NCBI RefSeq assembly: GCF_035046485.1
Contig: NC_085138.1
Coordinates: 331,806,421 to 331,870,420, forward strand
DNA: 64,000 nt
Direction: 5' to 3'
Origin: Aedes albopictus
Lineage: Eukaryota; Arthropoda; Insecta; Diptera; Culicidae
In this document: piece by piece, positions 11,141-23,264 of the stretch
Numbering within the stretch: the stretch's first letter is position 1
Layout of the letters: each line of letters opens with the position of its first letter
The notes under the pieces: model-generated
What the model was told of the DNA's origin: nothing
What the model saw: only the letters and a program-made list of their open reading frames with translations
Database searches by the model: none
Position numbers and translations under genes: made by a program

Positions 11141-12935
11141 ACAGGAATTATGCTCAGAATCCCTCTCAGCTACGCCTCCGTCTTCCATTCATCCTCGAAT
11201 CCGTTTGCATAGACCAGCAATCAGCACTCACCATCAGAAGCGAATAAATAAAACGAACAAGTTATAAATATAAATAAAACTAGAATTTTAATGCCATTTG
11301 CTTGCATCGCAAAACATAGTTTGCACTTATGTTTTGGGTTCTTTGTGCTCCTTTGCTCCGGAGGAAGCAAGCATTGCGCTCGCCCTGAAACAGTGGAGCT
11401 GTTATTGTTTCCTCGTAGCGAATTTCCCCTGGCTCTTAAATTTATGGAAAATTTATTCGAGGATAATAATTCTAACACTACCGTGGACGTTGCTTGAGTT
11501 CAGTGCCATCGACACCACTTTTTTTCTGGGGGGAGACGAGACGAGAGGTGCCAACACAGCTGATCCTGACGCAAGGTCATGCTAGAGGGGTCACCAATAG
11601 CTAATCGCACTGCACGTCTTGGTGCAATCGATGCACCACGTCGCGTCGCGAAAGGGGATAACGAGATCGGATTGCTGCTGGCGAGGTATGGATGGACCGT
11701 TCGTTGACTACCGCACAGCCAGAATCTCATGTTCAGCCAATAGGTCTCCGCTACACGTTTTATGCATCAAGATAAGCACCGTGAATCAATGTAATGGATA
11801 TGGATGGATTGCGATGGGACGAGCGGTGAGTGAGTCGGTGCATTAGGGTGAAACATATTTTCGAGAATTTGTAGATTCAGGACAAGAATAGATGTCCTGG
11901 GAAGTTACCGCAGGTAAAATAAGCTTTTTCACCACCTCAAAACCAATAATATTGAATTCAGGTTTTGTGACGACTCCTATAACATTCCCGAAACTTATGC
12001 GACTTCAAACGTGTTTCTTTGGAATTCAGTTTCTGACCCGTCAACGTGGGACTCACATTTTTCAACAAATCCAACGACATTGTTTGCTTCGCTCATGACA
12101 CTCGGAAGAACATTTCAAAACATGAACATCAAAACAAACGTAAATGTGGTACCAATCAGGACACCCTAATTCCCATGCAGCACATGCACTTTTGCTGGTG
12201 TTTGCTGCAGTCAGTGTAGCAACAGGAATCTGGGGAAACATGCTCCGCTTTATTCGGAGGAACGCTGGTGAGGCGCTGGTCTCAGCAGCATTGACCACGG
12301 CAAACAGTGCAAATAGTACACGCTGTTGAAGCGATAATGACCTGGGATAACTGGCATGGTAAATGGTGTGCGCCGAACTCCACAAATGAGGCAGGGGTTG
12401 AGGTGAGCATTGAGTTCACTTTTTGCTCCGTCGCCGTCGTGAATATGACTCTTGTTTATTTATCATTACGCTAGAACAAGGTAAATGGTGGTGGGCAGCC
12501 TGGCAAGTACATGCGAAATGGTCTGCGGTCAGCAGCTCAGGATATGTCGAAGCGTGCGCTCACGTGAACGAAATGGATCATAATAGCGGTGGCCGCTACC
12601 AGGAGCTGGAGGAACAGGTTCTCAACAACGCCAATCTTCCACGGAGCTTAATTAGCTTTTAATTTTCCAAACTCATTAGTGGGCTTGGACGACGACGACG
12701 AGGACGACGGTAGCAGTGATAGTTGCATGACGGTATCGATTTCATGAGGTCGATATTGCCCAGTTACATTACAGCGCTAATTGACGTATGTATACTGATG
12801 TTAATGAGTTTATTCAAGATAAGTCCTTTTACTTGAAGCAATCATGTATTTATTCATAGTTACCAGTTTTTTTTTTTCATTTTGGTCGGTAAGCATATAA
12901 GGCTTCAAAAATAATAGGGTAATTTGAGGAGTTCC
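11141..12935. other. Unique sequence, no supported gene
   Basis: The composition is moderate and the stretch is free of the surrounding repeats. A GAC-rich triplet run occurs near 12688-12712. Short frames (up to 107 codons) overlap on both strands and none shows a recognisable domain. It may be intronic host sequence. Confidence 0.4.
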
Positions 12936-13397
12936 TTAGAATTCGAAGAAATAGTATGAATTCCAGAGAAATTATACAAATAATTCCAGAGAAATTCTAC
13001 AAAAACATCCAGAAGAATTCTACAAAACTTCCAGAGAAATTCTACCAAGAATTCCAGATTAATTCTAAAAAAAATTCCAGAGGAATTCTACAAAGAACTC
13101 CAGAGGAATTCTACAAAGAACTCCAGAGGAATTCTACAAAGAATTCCAGATGAATTGTACAATGAATTCCAGAGGAATTCTGCACAGAATTCCAGAGCCA
13201 GTCTACAAAGAATTCCGGCGTAATTCGACAAGGAATTCGATCTACAAAGAATTCAAGAGAAATTCTACATATAATTCCAGAGGATTTCTCCAAAGAATTC
13301 TAGAGAAATTCTCCTGGAATTGGGAAATTTCCAAAAAAAATCCAGAGAAATTCTCCAAAGAATTCCAGAAAAATTCTCTAAAGAATTCAAGATGAAA
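12936..13397. repeat. GAATTC-type 23-bp array, CTACAAA variant
   Basis: About 20 diverged units of the same 23-bp design, but the spacer is mostly TACAAA instead of TCCACA. Sequence drift between units is clear. The array ends against copy A of the 4.2-kb element, and related repeat resumes beyond it at 17671. Confidence 0.85.
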
Positions 13398-13888
13398 TTA
13401 AAAAAAAAAAAACCAGATTAATCCACCTAGTGGTGGTAGTGCCTTTCTCGTCGAACATGTATTCATAATCTTTACGTCGACATTAGCTGATCCTAATAAC
13501 ATTTATACGCTTAATACGATTCATGTAAAATTTGACCTCCTTATGAACCCAAATTGTGCTCTGTAATTTTAGACGCAAAAGGTGATTGTAAAAACTTAAT
13601 TCAGTGTTGATGCGATCAAATTATAATTTTCCCATAACACGTTGATCCATCATACATTATATAAACACCGCAGGCACTTGGAATTGTGTGATTTGAAGAG
13701 ATTGCTTTGGTCACGATTTTGTTCTCTTGCATATATGAAGACTTTGACCATTTCTTCACTTTTCATCTTACCCAAAGTTTATCAGGCTATCAGAATAGCC
13801 ACAATTTGATTTATCGCAAACATTTGTTTTGTTCTCTTTCATAATTCCACTATTTGAGTGGAGTATGTATGGATTCGGTTTTATTTTA

Positions 13889-14836
13889 AAGCCTGTATCC
13901 GCAATAGTCGGGACACAGAAACATTAACCGTAACTATGCAATAGATACATTAAAATTGCTCGAATTTGGCCTAATAACATCTTAAGATGTGTTCATTTCA
14001 GCTACAAAATTTCATGTGAATTAGTGCAGTACTTTTTATTGTAGCAATGGAAGAGTCGAATGTGCGCCATTGAATTTTGTACAGCCCCCAGTTTTGCTTG
14101 TCAGTGCTGTAACTTTTGAATTTGGCTAAGGAAATGTATGAAATTTTGAGCACAAACATGTCAGTCTTCATTTGTTGCATTGGCAAAATTTCAAAAAAAT
14201 CGATGCACTATCAACAATTTTATAGTCGAAACATGTAATGGGACTGAAAGTGATTTTAGCCCCTCAGACAGCAATTAGTCAGCACCCTTTATTGTTTCGA
14301 TTGTACTATGGAAAGTACTATACCAATAATCATCAAATTTTGCAGGCATAATATACACATAATCAACTACCTTCTGTGGAAATTTTATGAAAATTGGCAG
14401 AGAAATTCAAAAGTTATGAATAGGCTAACATCGCACATGAAAAACACGAAAAATATTCACTAACACTCACGCCTATCAACACCAGTAGATTTCAAACCAA
14501 CTGATCAAAGTTGATGAAATTTTGCAAGAAATTGTCTCTATAAGTATCATAACTGCTGACGAAATTTCATAATTATGATCACAGAGCTGTGAACTGTAGC
14601 GTATAAGAACCATCTATTATGCGAATGAAAATTAGTCGTGATTGTACAAAATGCTTAAAACCACGTCTATTTGTTTTTCATCCACAGTTAAAAGTAATGC
14701 ATCGATTTTTATTAAATTTGGCACAAATAATAAACATACACAAAAGAGTTCCCAGTCAATTATTTGGCCAGTTTTACCGATTCATTACAGAACTACAGCC
14801 GTACTTCTGTGTCCCGATTATTGCGGATACAGGCTT
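13889..14836. mobile_element. TA-flanked 948-bp MITE nested in copy A
   Basis: The inverted ends match at 31 of 32 bases, starting AAGCCTGTATCCGCAATA. A TA dinucleotide lies on each side (13887-13888 and 14837-14838). Copy B has the uninterrupted site near 31348-31362, which confirms the boundaries. This fits a Tc1/mariner-type non-autonomous element. It has no transposase frame. Confidence 0.8.
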
Positions 14837-15723
14837 TACGTTTGACCATTTCCGGCGGGCACCTGAAACCGATTCCATGACACTACTGGTTGTCCCAAAT
14901 ATTATCTATGGCTATTTTCTTGTCAACTGGATATCAGGTTGCCCAGAAAACCATGAATTGATGTGTTGCATGGGGAGCATCCATTAAGTAAGTATGTTAC
15001 GCTGAAATTGGGAATTTTCGAAGACCCCCCTCCCCCCTCCGCGTACGGGCTTTTCCTATATTTAATACACTGCCTATCATCGCTTATCAGTCCCATATTT
15101 GCTGGGTTTCGAATTCACATGGGACAGTTATGCGATGATATGCAGAACATTGCTTGTCGCACTTACCACTTACCCATGCTTGTTTTTGCTTTTCTTCTAT
15201 ATTTTACCATTTCCGGCGGGGCACTCGATACCTGTTCTTGAACACTAAAGGTTCTCCCAAATATGCGTCTGAGACTTTTAGCTTAGCTGTGAAAATTTGG
15301 TTATTGAAAAAGCCGCGATTTAGTGTGTCGCATGCATAGGTTCGGTAGAGTTTTATATTTTACCACTTACCGAGACACCCAAAATCGGTTCCCGGAAAGG
15401 ATCTGTTGTCCCAAATTTGATCTGAGACTATTTTCTTGCTAATCGTTCATTAGGTTACCGAATAAATCATGTGACATGTCACATGTATTGATTCTCTTTT
15501 ACATTTGAATTATTCCGGCGGGACAGACGGAATCGGTTCCGTGGAACACTGATATGGTCTGAGACTTTTTTCTTGCCAACTGTACATCATGTTACCTAAA
15601 AAGCCGTGATTTGAGGTATCGCACTTGGTATCGCATGCATGGCTTTGGTTCACTTTCAGATTTGGCCACTTCTGTTGGGACACCCGAAACCGGTTCCGGA
15701 ATACTACCGATAGTCTCTAATGC

Positions 15724-16558
15724 AGGGTGTTAGGTTCGTGAGTGCAAACCTTTATTTTCTTACACCGCACATCGGCGGCGTTGTCTTTTTATTTCATAAC
15801 CACTGCAGCAGTGGTTCGGCATATGATCAAGACTATGTGCGCGATGCAAAATGATATACCAGAGTGCACTAGCTCCAGCGGCACAGTGTGCAAAAAAGTG
15901 CTTACCTTTACAGTTGCAAATTCATGATCTGATATACAATGTTGAATTCGGAATTACAAGAACACGAGAGGAGCTAGACGTTTGATGTCAAAGAACGAAT
16001 TGTAGAACGGAACAGGGGTCATACATTTGCCTAAGAGAAAATTCAAATTCATTTCGCATTTTCCAAAGGTAATTTACAAAACCATACACTACTTTTGAGC
16101 TTATTTGCTTTAGAAAACTAATTATTTAACTAAACCAATAGATTTGAAGATCTTTTTGGTAGGAAATTTCAAAAATCTTTCGAATGAGGGTTAAAAAGCT
16201 GCGTTAAGCTTGCCCATTTTCAAGGTATAACCAGTTTGAGGCAAGCAGTCTTGTAAACATTCGACATTATTCACTACCTTCATTTCGGTGCCGCAGTCGG
16301 GTGTCAGCTTGCTTTGTTAAATTCATGCACTACCGTTACCTCTTACCCACAACACGAGCGGTGGGACGAAAGTCAATGAACATAAAAAAGGCCCTCACTC
16401 AAAGTGCAAAATTTCGGTAATAGCAGTCCGTGTGGTCAATTATGAATTTCAAATAACTCAACGTACATATGTACAAATGGGTAAATGTTTGGTTAAATTG
16501 GGAAAAAACCCACAGCTCAGGTGAGATTTGAACTCACGACCCTTAAGGGTCGTTGTTG
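15724..16558. mobile_element. Unclassified insertion in copy A
   Basis: Copy B has no counterpart of this stretch; the tandem-unit sequence breaks near 15723 and resumes near 16558. It begins CAGGGTGTTAGGTTCG. Near its right end, at about 16505-16556 on the minus strand, GAGTTCAAATCTCACC resembles a tRNA B-box region, so part may be SINE-derived. Clear terminal repeats or a target duplication were not found, so the boundaries are approximate. Confidence 0.4.
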
Positions 16559-17670
16559 GGGCACCCGGAAACGGTTTCGGAACTAGACCGGTTCAGGTAT
16601 GGTCTGAGACCATTTTCATGCTAACCGTTCATCAGGTTATCGAAAAAGCCGCTGTTGGAAGTGCGGCATGCATGCGTTTGGTTCACTTTTATATAAGGTC
16701 ATTTCCGGGGAGACGCCCGGAACTGGTTCCGGAATACAACCGGCAGGCCCCAATGTGGTCTGAGCCTACTTACTTTATAACCGGCCATCAGGTTATAGGA
16801 AAAGCCGTGATTTGATGTGTCGCATGCATGGGTTTGATTCACTTTATATTTGGCCACTTCCGTCGGGACCCCCGGAACCGGTTCCGGAACACTACCGGTT
16901 CAGATATGGTCTGATACTATTTTCCTGTTAAACGTTCATCAGGTTATCAAAAATGCCGCTGTTTGATGTGTCGCATGCATGGGTTTGGTTCTCTTTTATA
17001 TTTGGCCACTTCCGGCTGGACATCCGGAACCGGTTCCGGAACACAACCGGTTCAGATATGGTCTGATACAATTTTCTTGTTAACCGTTCATGAGGCTACT
17101 GAAAATGCCGGTGTTTTATGTGTCGCATGAATGGGTTATATTCAATTTTATATTCGCCCACTTCCGGTGGGACACCCAGAACCGGTTCCGGAACACTTCC
17201 GGTTCAGATATGGTCTGAGACTATTTTCCTGCTTACCATTCATCAGATAATAGCAAATGCCGTGGTTTGATGGGTCGCATGCATGGGTTTGTTGCATTTT
17301 CATGTCTGGCCCCTTCCAGGGGTACCGGTCCGGAACACCTAAATGGCCATAACTCCGGAACGGCTGGACCGATCCGAACCATTTTCAATAGGAAACAATG
17401 GGACCAGATTCCGCATTGAATGAACCGTCGGTCATTAAAATCGGTTGAGGTTTACTGCCAAAAAGTGATGTGAGTTTTTTTGTACACATACACACATACA
17501 TACACACACACATACACACACACATACACACACACAGACATCACCTCAATTCGTCGAGCTGAGTTGATTGGTATATGTGACTCGACCCTCCGGGCCTTCT
17601 ATCAAAAAGTAATTTTTGGAGTGAACATATAGCCTTTCCAGTACACTTAGTGTACGAGAAAGGCAAAAAG

Positions 17671-19165
17671 GTAATTCTCCAAGCGACTTCAGAGGCAATA
17701 TTGAAAGATTTTTTGGAAATTTCTGCTAAAAATTGCAGAGTTATTTCTCAAAGAGTTCGAGAGGAATTCTACCATCAATTCCAGAGGAATTCTGCGCAGA
17801 ACTCCAGAGGAAATCTCCAAAGAATTTCAGAGGAATTCTTCAAAAGAATTTCGAATTTTTTATAGAATGCCAGAGGAATTCTTTAAAAATTCCAACGGAA
17901 TTCATTGAAGAATTTCAAGGGAAATCTGCAAAGAATTCCAGGGGAATTCTCCAAAGAATTCCAGTAGACTTGTTAAAAAAACTGCAACGAAATTTTTCCT
18001 TAAAAAATCCAGAGGGATTCTACAAAGAATTCCTGAGAAATTCTCCAAAGAATTCCTGAGGAATTCTCCAAAGAATTCCTAAGGAATTCTACAAAGAATT
18101 CCTGAGGAATTCTCCAAAGAATTCCTAAGGAATTCTACAAAGAATTCCGGAAGAATTCTCCAAAGAATTCCAGAGGAATTCTCCAAAGAATTCCAGAGGA
18201 ATTCTTTAAAGAATTCCAGAGGAATTCTTCAAAGAATTCCAGAGGAATTCTCCAAAGAATTCCTGAAGAATTCTCCAAAGAATTCCAGAGGAATTCTCCA
18301 AAGAATTCCAGAGGAATTCTCCAAAGAATTCCAGAGGAATTCTCCAAAGAATTCCAGAGGAATTCTCCAAAGAATTCCAGAGGAATTCTCCAAAGAATTC
18401 CAGAGGAATTCTCCAAAGAATTGCAAAGGAATTCTCCGAAGAATTCCAGAGTAATTCTCCAAAGAATTCCAGAGGAATTCTCCAAAGACTTCCAGAGGGA
18501 TACTCCAAAGAATTCCAGAGTGATTCTCCAAAGAATTCCAGAGGAATTCTATAAAGAAGTCCAGAGGAATTCTCTATGGATTTTCAAAAAAAAATCTTCA
18601 GAGAATTCCACTGGAATTCTGCAAACAGTTCCAAAACAGTTTTCCAAATAGTTTTGGAGGAATTCTAAAAATAGTTCCAGAGGAATTCTTCAAAGCATTT
18701 CAGAGAAATTCTGCAAAGTATTCTAAAGGAATTCTGCAAGAATTTCAGAAGAACACTATCAAAAAAAAAGGAAATACTCCAAGCAAATTCAGAGGAAATA
18801 TTGAAAGAATTTCTGGAAAATTTTGCAAAAAAAATGCAGGATTATTCTTCAAATAATTCGAGAGGAATTCTACAAAGAATTTCAGAGGAATCCTACGAAG
18901 ATTTCCAGAGGAATTCTACAAAAAAAACAGGAAAATTTTACAACAAATCCAGAGGACTCCTGCAAAGAAATTCTTCGAAGAATTCCAGAAGAATTTCCGA
19001 AGAATTCCAGAGGAGTTCTCGAAGAATTCCATAGGAATTCTCCAAAAAATTCCAGAATAGTTCCCCAAGACTTTTAGAGGAACTTTCAGAAGAACTCCAA
19101 GGGAATTCTACAAAGATTTCCAGGAAATTCTCCACAGAATTCCTGTGAAGTTCTGCTCAGAATTT
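17671..19165. repeat. GAATTC-type 23-bp array, CTCCAAA variant
   Basis: The core (about 17930-18560) is regular: GAATTCC-AGA-GGAATTC plus the spacer TCCAAA, about 28 units with few changes. Both flanks are progressively more diverged. All frames show repeat translations on both strands. It is the same family as 4368-5856 with one base changed in the spacer. It continues the array broken by copy A. Confidence 0.92.
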
Positions 19166-20210
19166 CTCAATTTATTTTTCTCCGGCTTTCCTGAGACTAC
19201 TGGAATTTTCCTTAGAAATCCTGAGGAATTCTTCTCAGAATTATAGAAGAATTCTTCACATTTTTTTATTATCTTGAGAATTCCTTCTGTATTTCTGGAG
19301 AATTTCTGTATTTCGTAGGATTTATAAGAAGAATTTCCTGATAGTTCTGAGGAGAATGCCCTGAACGAAGATGAGAAGAATTCAGGGCATTCTCCTCAGA
19401 ACTTTCAGGAAATTCTTCTTATAAATCCTCCGAAATCATCCCCAGAAATCCTGGTGAATTTTCTTTTGAAATCTATAAAGATTCTTTTTAGAATCACTGG
19501 GGCATTCAGCTCAGAACGCCGGTCGTGTTCTCCTGAGAAGTCCTAGGAAGTTTTCCTAAGAACTCCCCTAAGAATAACTTTGAAATTCTTCACAAAAATC
19601 CAGGAAATTCTGTTCAAAATTCTCGGGAGATTCTTTACTGCAGTCCTTAAACATTTTCCTCAGAATTCCTACAACAAAAAATCTTTGAACTGTTTGCCAT
19701 TATCTACAGAATTTCTGATGAATTCTTTTCAAGATTCCTAGGGAATTTTTCCTAGTAGTTCTGGGGAGTTTCTTTTGGAATTTTCGCTAGAATTGGGGGG
19801 GGGGGGGGGGCGGTGGGTCCTGGGAAATTTATCTCAGAATTCTTGGAGAACTCTTATTAGAATTCTTCTAGCATTCTGCTCGGAATTTGTGAAAAATGCT
19901 TTTCAGAATTTCTGAGCATTTTTTTTCAGAATGAATTCTCCTTAGAATGTCTGGGGAATTGTTCACAAAATTCCTGAAAATTATCGTCAAAATTCTTCTT
20001 TGTATTCCTGGAGAAATTTTCTCTCAATTTCCAAGACATTCTCCTCGGAATTACTGGGAAATTCTCCTTGGGAGAAGTCTTGGGAAGTTTTTCATAGAAT
20101 TTTGGAAGTATTCTCATAAGAATTCCCGAGATATTCCTGGAGAATTCCCCCCATAATTAATAGATAATTATTCTCAGAAATCTTGAGGTGTTCTCCTCAG
20201 AACTAATGGG
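19166..20210. repeat. Decayed GAATTC-type repeat with poly-G run
   Basis: Diverged units continue from the array on the left. Two notable structures lie inside: an imperfect 111-bp hairpin at 19318-19428, and a run of about 16 G residues near 19795-19810. No credible coding frame is present. Confidence 0.7.
19318..19428. repeat. Long inverted repeat, 48-bp arms
   Basis: The arms at 19318-19365 and 19381-19428 are reverse complements at 47 of 48 positions, separated by 15 bases. The arms themselves consist of diverged GAATTC repeat. It looks like a recent inverted duplication within the old array. Confidence 0.88.
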
Positions 20211-20218
20211 TTGTTTAA

Positions 20219-20699
20219 TAGAGATGGTCGGCTTTCAGATTTTACAGACCCGAACCCGACCCGTACCCGAACAATTTTCAATTTCAAAACCCGGACACGA
20301 CCCGTACCCGAGAATTTTTCGTTCCGTCAAACCCGGACCCGGCCCGAACCCGAAAATTTTTCGTCGATCAAACCCGAACCCGATCCGAACCCGAAATAAA
20401 AATTCCAATAAACCCGACCGAAACCCGAGTTAAATAATAATCATTAAATGTTTCGGATACAACAAATAAAACATTTTTCTGAATACTGATTTATCTACAT
20501 TGGTACCAAACCCGACTTGAACCCGACATTATTCAAACCCGACCCGACCCGTACCCGAGAATTTTGAAATTGTTTAAACCCGGACCCGACCCGTACCCGA
20601 GCTTTTTTCAAATTTCCAAGCCCGAACCCGACCCGTACCCGTCGGGTTCGGGTTCGGGTCGGGTTTCTGGTTTGAAAACCTGAAACCCGACAATCTCTA
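20219..20699. mobile_element. hAT-like MITE with CCCGACCCG-type internal repeats
   Basis: The ends are inverted: TAGAGATGGTCGGCTTTCAG on the left and the complement of TAGAGATTGTCGGGTTTCAG on the right. An exact 8-bp duplication, TTGTTTAA, lies at 20211-20218 and 20700-20707, the size made by hAT transposases. The interior is a tandem run of CCCGAACCCGACCCGTA-like motifs separated by AT-rich spacers. Decayed GAATTC repeat lies on both sides, so it jumped into old satellite. The 60- to 80-codon frames are repeat artefacts. Confidence 0.85.
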
Positions 20700-20707
20700 T
20701 TGTTTAA

Positions 20708-20830
20708 TTCAGAATTGTTGAGTATTCTTCACAGAATTGCTGGGGCATTCTGGTGAATTCTTCCTGTAATTTCAAGAGAATACTCTTTAAGATTCCTGGG
20801 AATTTCTCCTCCAAGCCTTCTTGTAGCTTC
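20708..20830. repeat. Remnant of decayed GAATTC-type repeat
   Basis: A short continuation of the block at 19166-20210, displaced by the hAT-like MITE. Motifs such as TTCACAGAATTGCTGGGGCATTC show the same pattern. Confidence 0.6.
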
Positions 20831-22599
20831 CAAGTGTCCTAGTAAGTATCTGAGTATACGTTAATAGATAGTCTGGATAGAATATCCCAGAAATTTTGAA
20901 AATAATTCTTCAGAAATTTTCTCGAACGTTGACCGTTTTGAAAGCTACAAATCAATGTATAAAAATAATGCACTGCCCCATTATAAACAAGTTTTGCTAC
21001 TGTTGCTTCTGCAAGTTTTTTTTTTCGAATGAATGCTTTTATAGAATCTCCAACCAATGAAAGCGATAGTGCGATGAGCGCATTTATCACGATTCTCAAT
21101 TTGTGCCTCAGAATATTTTCGAACCGGTTCTATTGCCGAATCGATTCCAAACCTACCTTCGCTCCTTCGCCACTCTGTCTTCAACATTCTGGCATCCAAA
21201 GCCAGCATTATTTTGGACTGCGCACTCTGCCGCCGCCGAGCCAATAATCTTCCCATAACAATCATTTAAATCTTCATATGTTATATGATTTGATGGTTAC
21301 GACGAGCCCTCCGTGTCTCCACCTGCCCCACCAGAAGAAGCGAGTCAGCTCCGGAGTTCGGCGGCCACTGCCTGGCAGCAGCTTGCCAGAGAAATATCAA
21401 TAATTTGATCGCCATGACCGAGACACATTATCGCTCGCTCGCTGGTGAGTGTTCTGCTCGGTGGACGCTCGCTCGTTCAAGTTCACGTTGGACGACGACT
21501 GGTTTAGTTTTTTTTCTTGCTCTGTCGGAATCAGATTGGATTAGATGCAAATGTGATTTGTAGTTTTATGGGGCGTATAATTTGGTGGAGTCATTTTCGA
21601 CGGCCATCGAATCTCCAGAAATTGACTGCGGGAATGCGTGGGAGAAATTGACGATCCTTAGTCGATGCAAGGTGATTTTTATGCGATTAGGGTGACCAAA
21701 ATGCCATCTCATATCTCAAATCAACACGTTGTTACTGTCTGGATAGGAAGACGTTATCATAATGGTAACTCTCTCTGGTGTTCAACATTGCACACCAGCC
21801 AGCGATCCATCGATTTGATGCTTATTTATGAAGTGTGCTTCCCGGTTGGTGGTAGTTCAGCTGCTGGTACGGGCCAGACAATAAATTATTGGCCAAAATG
21901 GCGAATTCAATTTTTACAAGAGTTATGGTCTTTGGCGAGGTGCGCTTTAGCTGGAATTCCACTTTATTCCTACATCGAGCGTGCGGTGTTCCAGCTGAGA
22001 ATTTGGAACGGGATAGGCAGTCACACTTTTCGGAGGTGTTATTCTCTTGAGTGTGCGATTTTTGGTTAATTATGTGCGAAAATTGATGGTGGATCGTAAA
22101 TTTTCGAGCAGAGACAAATTTCGTACGGTGAAGAGGAGATAACCGCGAAGAGAGAATCGATTTAGTGCGGGCGATATGGTACGGCGTAGGATATTGGAAG
22201 ATGAATTTTATGAATTAGGCAAACATGTGAGTATAAATCTGAATGCCGCTTATCTCAACGATAAGTTTGTAGAAATTGATTAGTTTCACACTTTGAACGA
22301 TACATTATCGAACAAAATCAATTTGCATTTATCGACACTGCCTCGATTAGAAAAATCTCCTTTACTTGTAGTAATTGTAGCGGAATATTTCTACAGGAAC
22401 CGATGGAACAATTTTTTAATCTTTGTATGAGATTCTAATAAAAAGAATGGAAGAATTTGTGCAGAATCCTGATTATCTGAAAAGGTTCCAGAAGAAACTT
22501 CTGAGACAATTGCATGAAAGATTTCCGAATTAATCTCCATGCAATCATGCAAGAAATTGGTGGCAGACATTCCAAACCTCTGTGTTCCCCGTCTTCCCT
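20831..22599. other. Unique sequence, no supported gene
   Basis: This is a block with mixed composition (GC-richer at about 21120-21500). A 134-codon plus-strand frame at 21665-22069 has no recognisable domain and no clear splice context, so I do not call it. The stretch may be regulatory or intronic host DNA. Confidence 0.4.
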
Positions 22600-23259
22600 G
22601 TCTTCTCTGTCCACTCTGTCTTCTCAGTCTTCTCTGTCTTCTCTGTCTTCTCTGTCTTCTCTGTCTTCTCTGTCTTCTCTGTCTTCTCTGTTTTCTCTGT
22701 CTTCTCTGTCTTCTCTGTCTTCTCTGTCTTCTCTGTCTTCTCTGTCTTCTCTGTCTTCTCTGTCTTCTCTGTCTTCTCTGTCTTCTCTGTCTTCTCTGTC
22801 TTCTCTGTCTTCTCTGTCTTCTCTGTCTTCTCTGTCTTCTCTGTCTTCTCTGTCTTCTCTGTCTTCTCTGTCTTCTCTGTCTTCTCTGTCTTCTCTGTCT
22901 TCTCTGTCTTCTCTGTCTTCTCTGTCTTCTCTGTCTTCTCTGTCTTCTCTGTCTTCTCTGTCTTCTCTGTCTTCTCTGTCTTCTCTGTCTTCTCTGTCTT
23001 CTCTGTCTTCTCTGTCTTCTCTGTCTTCTCTGTCTTCTCTGTCTTCTCTGTCTTCTCTGTCTTCTCTGTCTTCTCTGTCTTCTCTGTCTTCTCTGTCTTC
23101 TCTGTCTTCTCTGTCTTCTCTGTCTTCTCTGTCTTCTCTGTCTTCTCTGTCTTCTCTGTCTTCTCTGTCTTCTCTGTCTTCTCTGTCTTCTCTGTCTTCT
23201 CTGTCTTCTCTGTCTTCTCTGTCTTCTCTGTCTTCTCTGTCTTCTCTGTCTTCTCTGTC
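22600..23259. repeat. 9-bp satellite, TCTGTCTTC
   Basis: About 73 nearly perfect head-to-tail copies of the pyrimidine-rich 9-mer TCTGTCTTC; the only clear interior variants are near the left end (CCACTCTGT, TTCTCAGTC, a TTTTCTCTG unit at 22690). Because 9 is a multiple of three, each frame gives a short peptide repeat (SLS, LLC, FSV on plus; EKT, RED on minus) that stays open for over 230 codons. These frames are not genes. The strand asymmetry (all C and T on plus) could favour triplex or slipped structures. Confidence 0.97.
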
Positions 23260-23264
23260 ATTCC

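Larger units (their letters stand above)
13412..17664. mobile_element. Terminal-inverted-repeat element, copy A
   Basis: It opens with ATTAATCCACCTAGTGG and GCCTTTCTCGTC (13441) and closes with CGAGAAAGGC (17655-17664), an inverted pair of about 10 bases. A short hairpin, GTACACT-T-AGTGTAC, sits just inside the right end. The right half holds about five diverged tandem units of about 152 bp (16660-17290) containing CCGGAACCGGTTCCGG-like palindromes, then a CACATA microsatellite at 17485-17538. Copy B at 30748-33230 shares both ends. Copy A has a nested MITE (13889-14836) and a further insertion of about 830 bp near 15724-16558. It has no coding capacity. The superfamily is unresolved. Confidence 0.7.

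Noticed and set aside
21665..22069. 134-codon plus-strand frame
   Set aside because: No domain, no splice context and no codon pattern distinguishing it from chance in this moderately GC-rich block.
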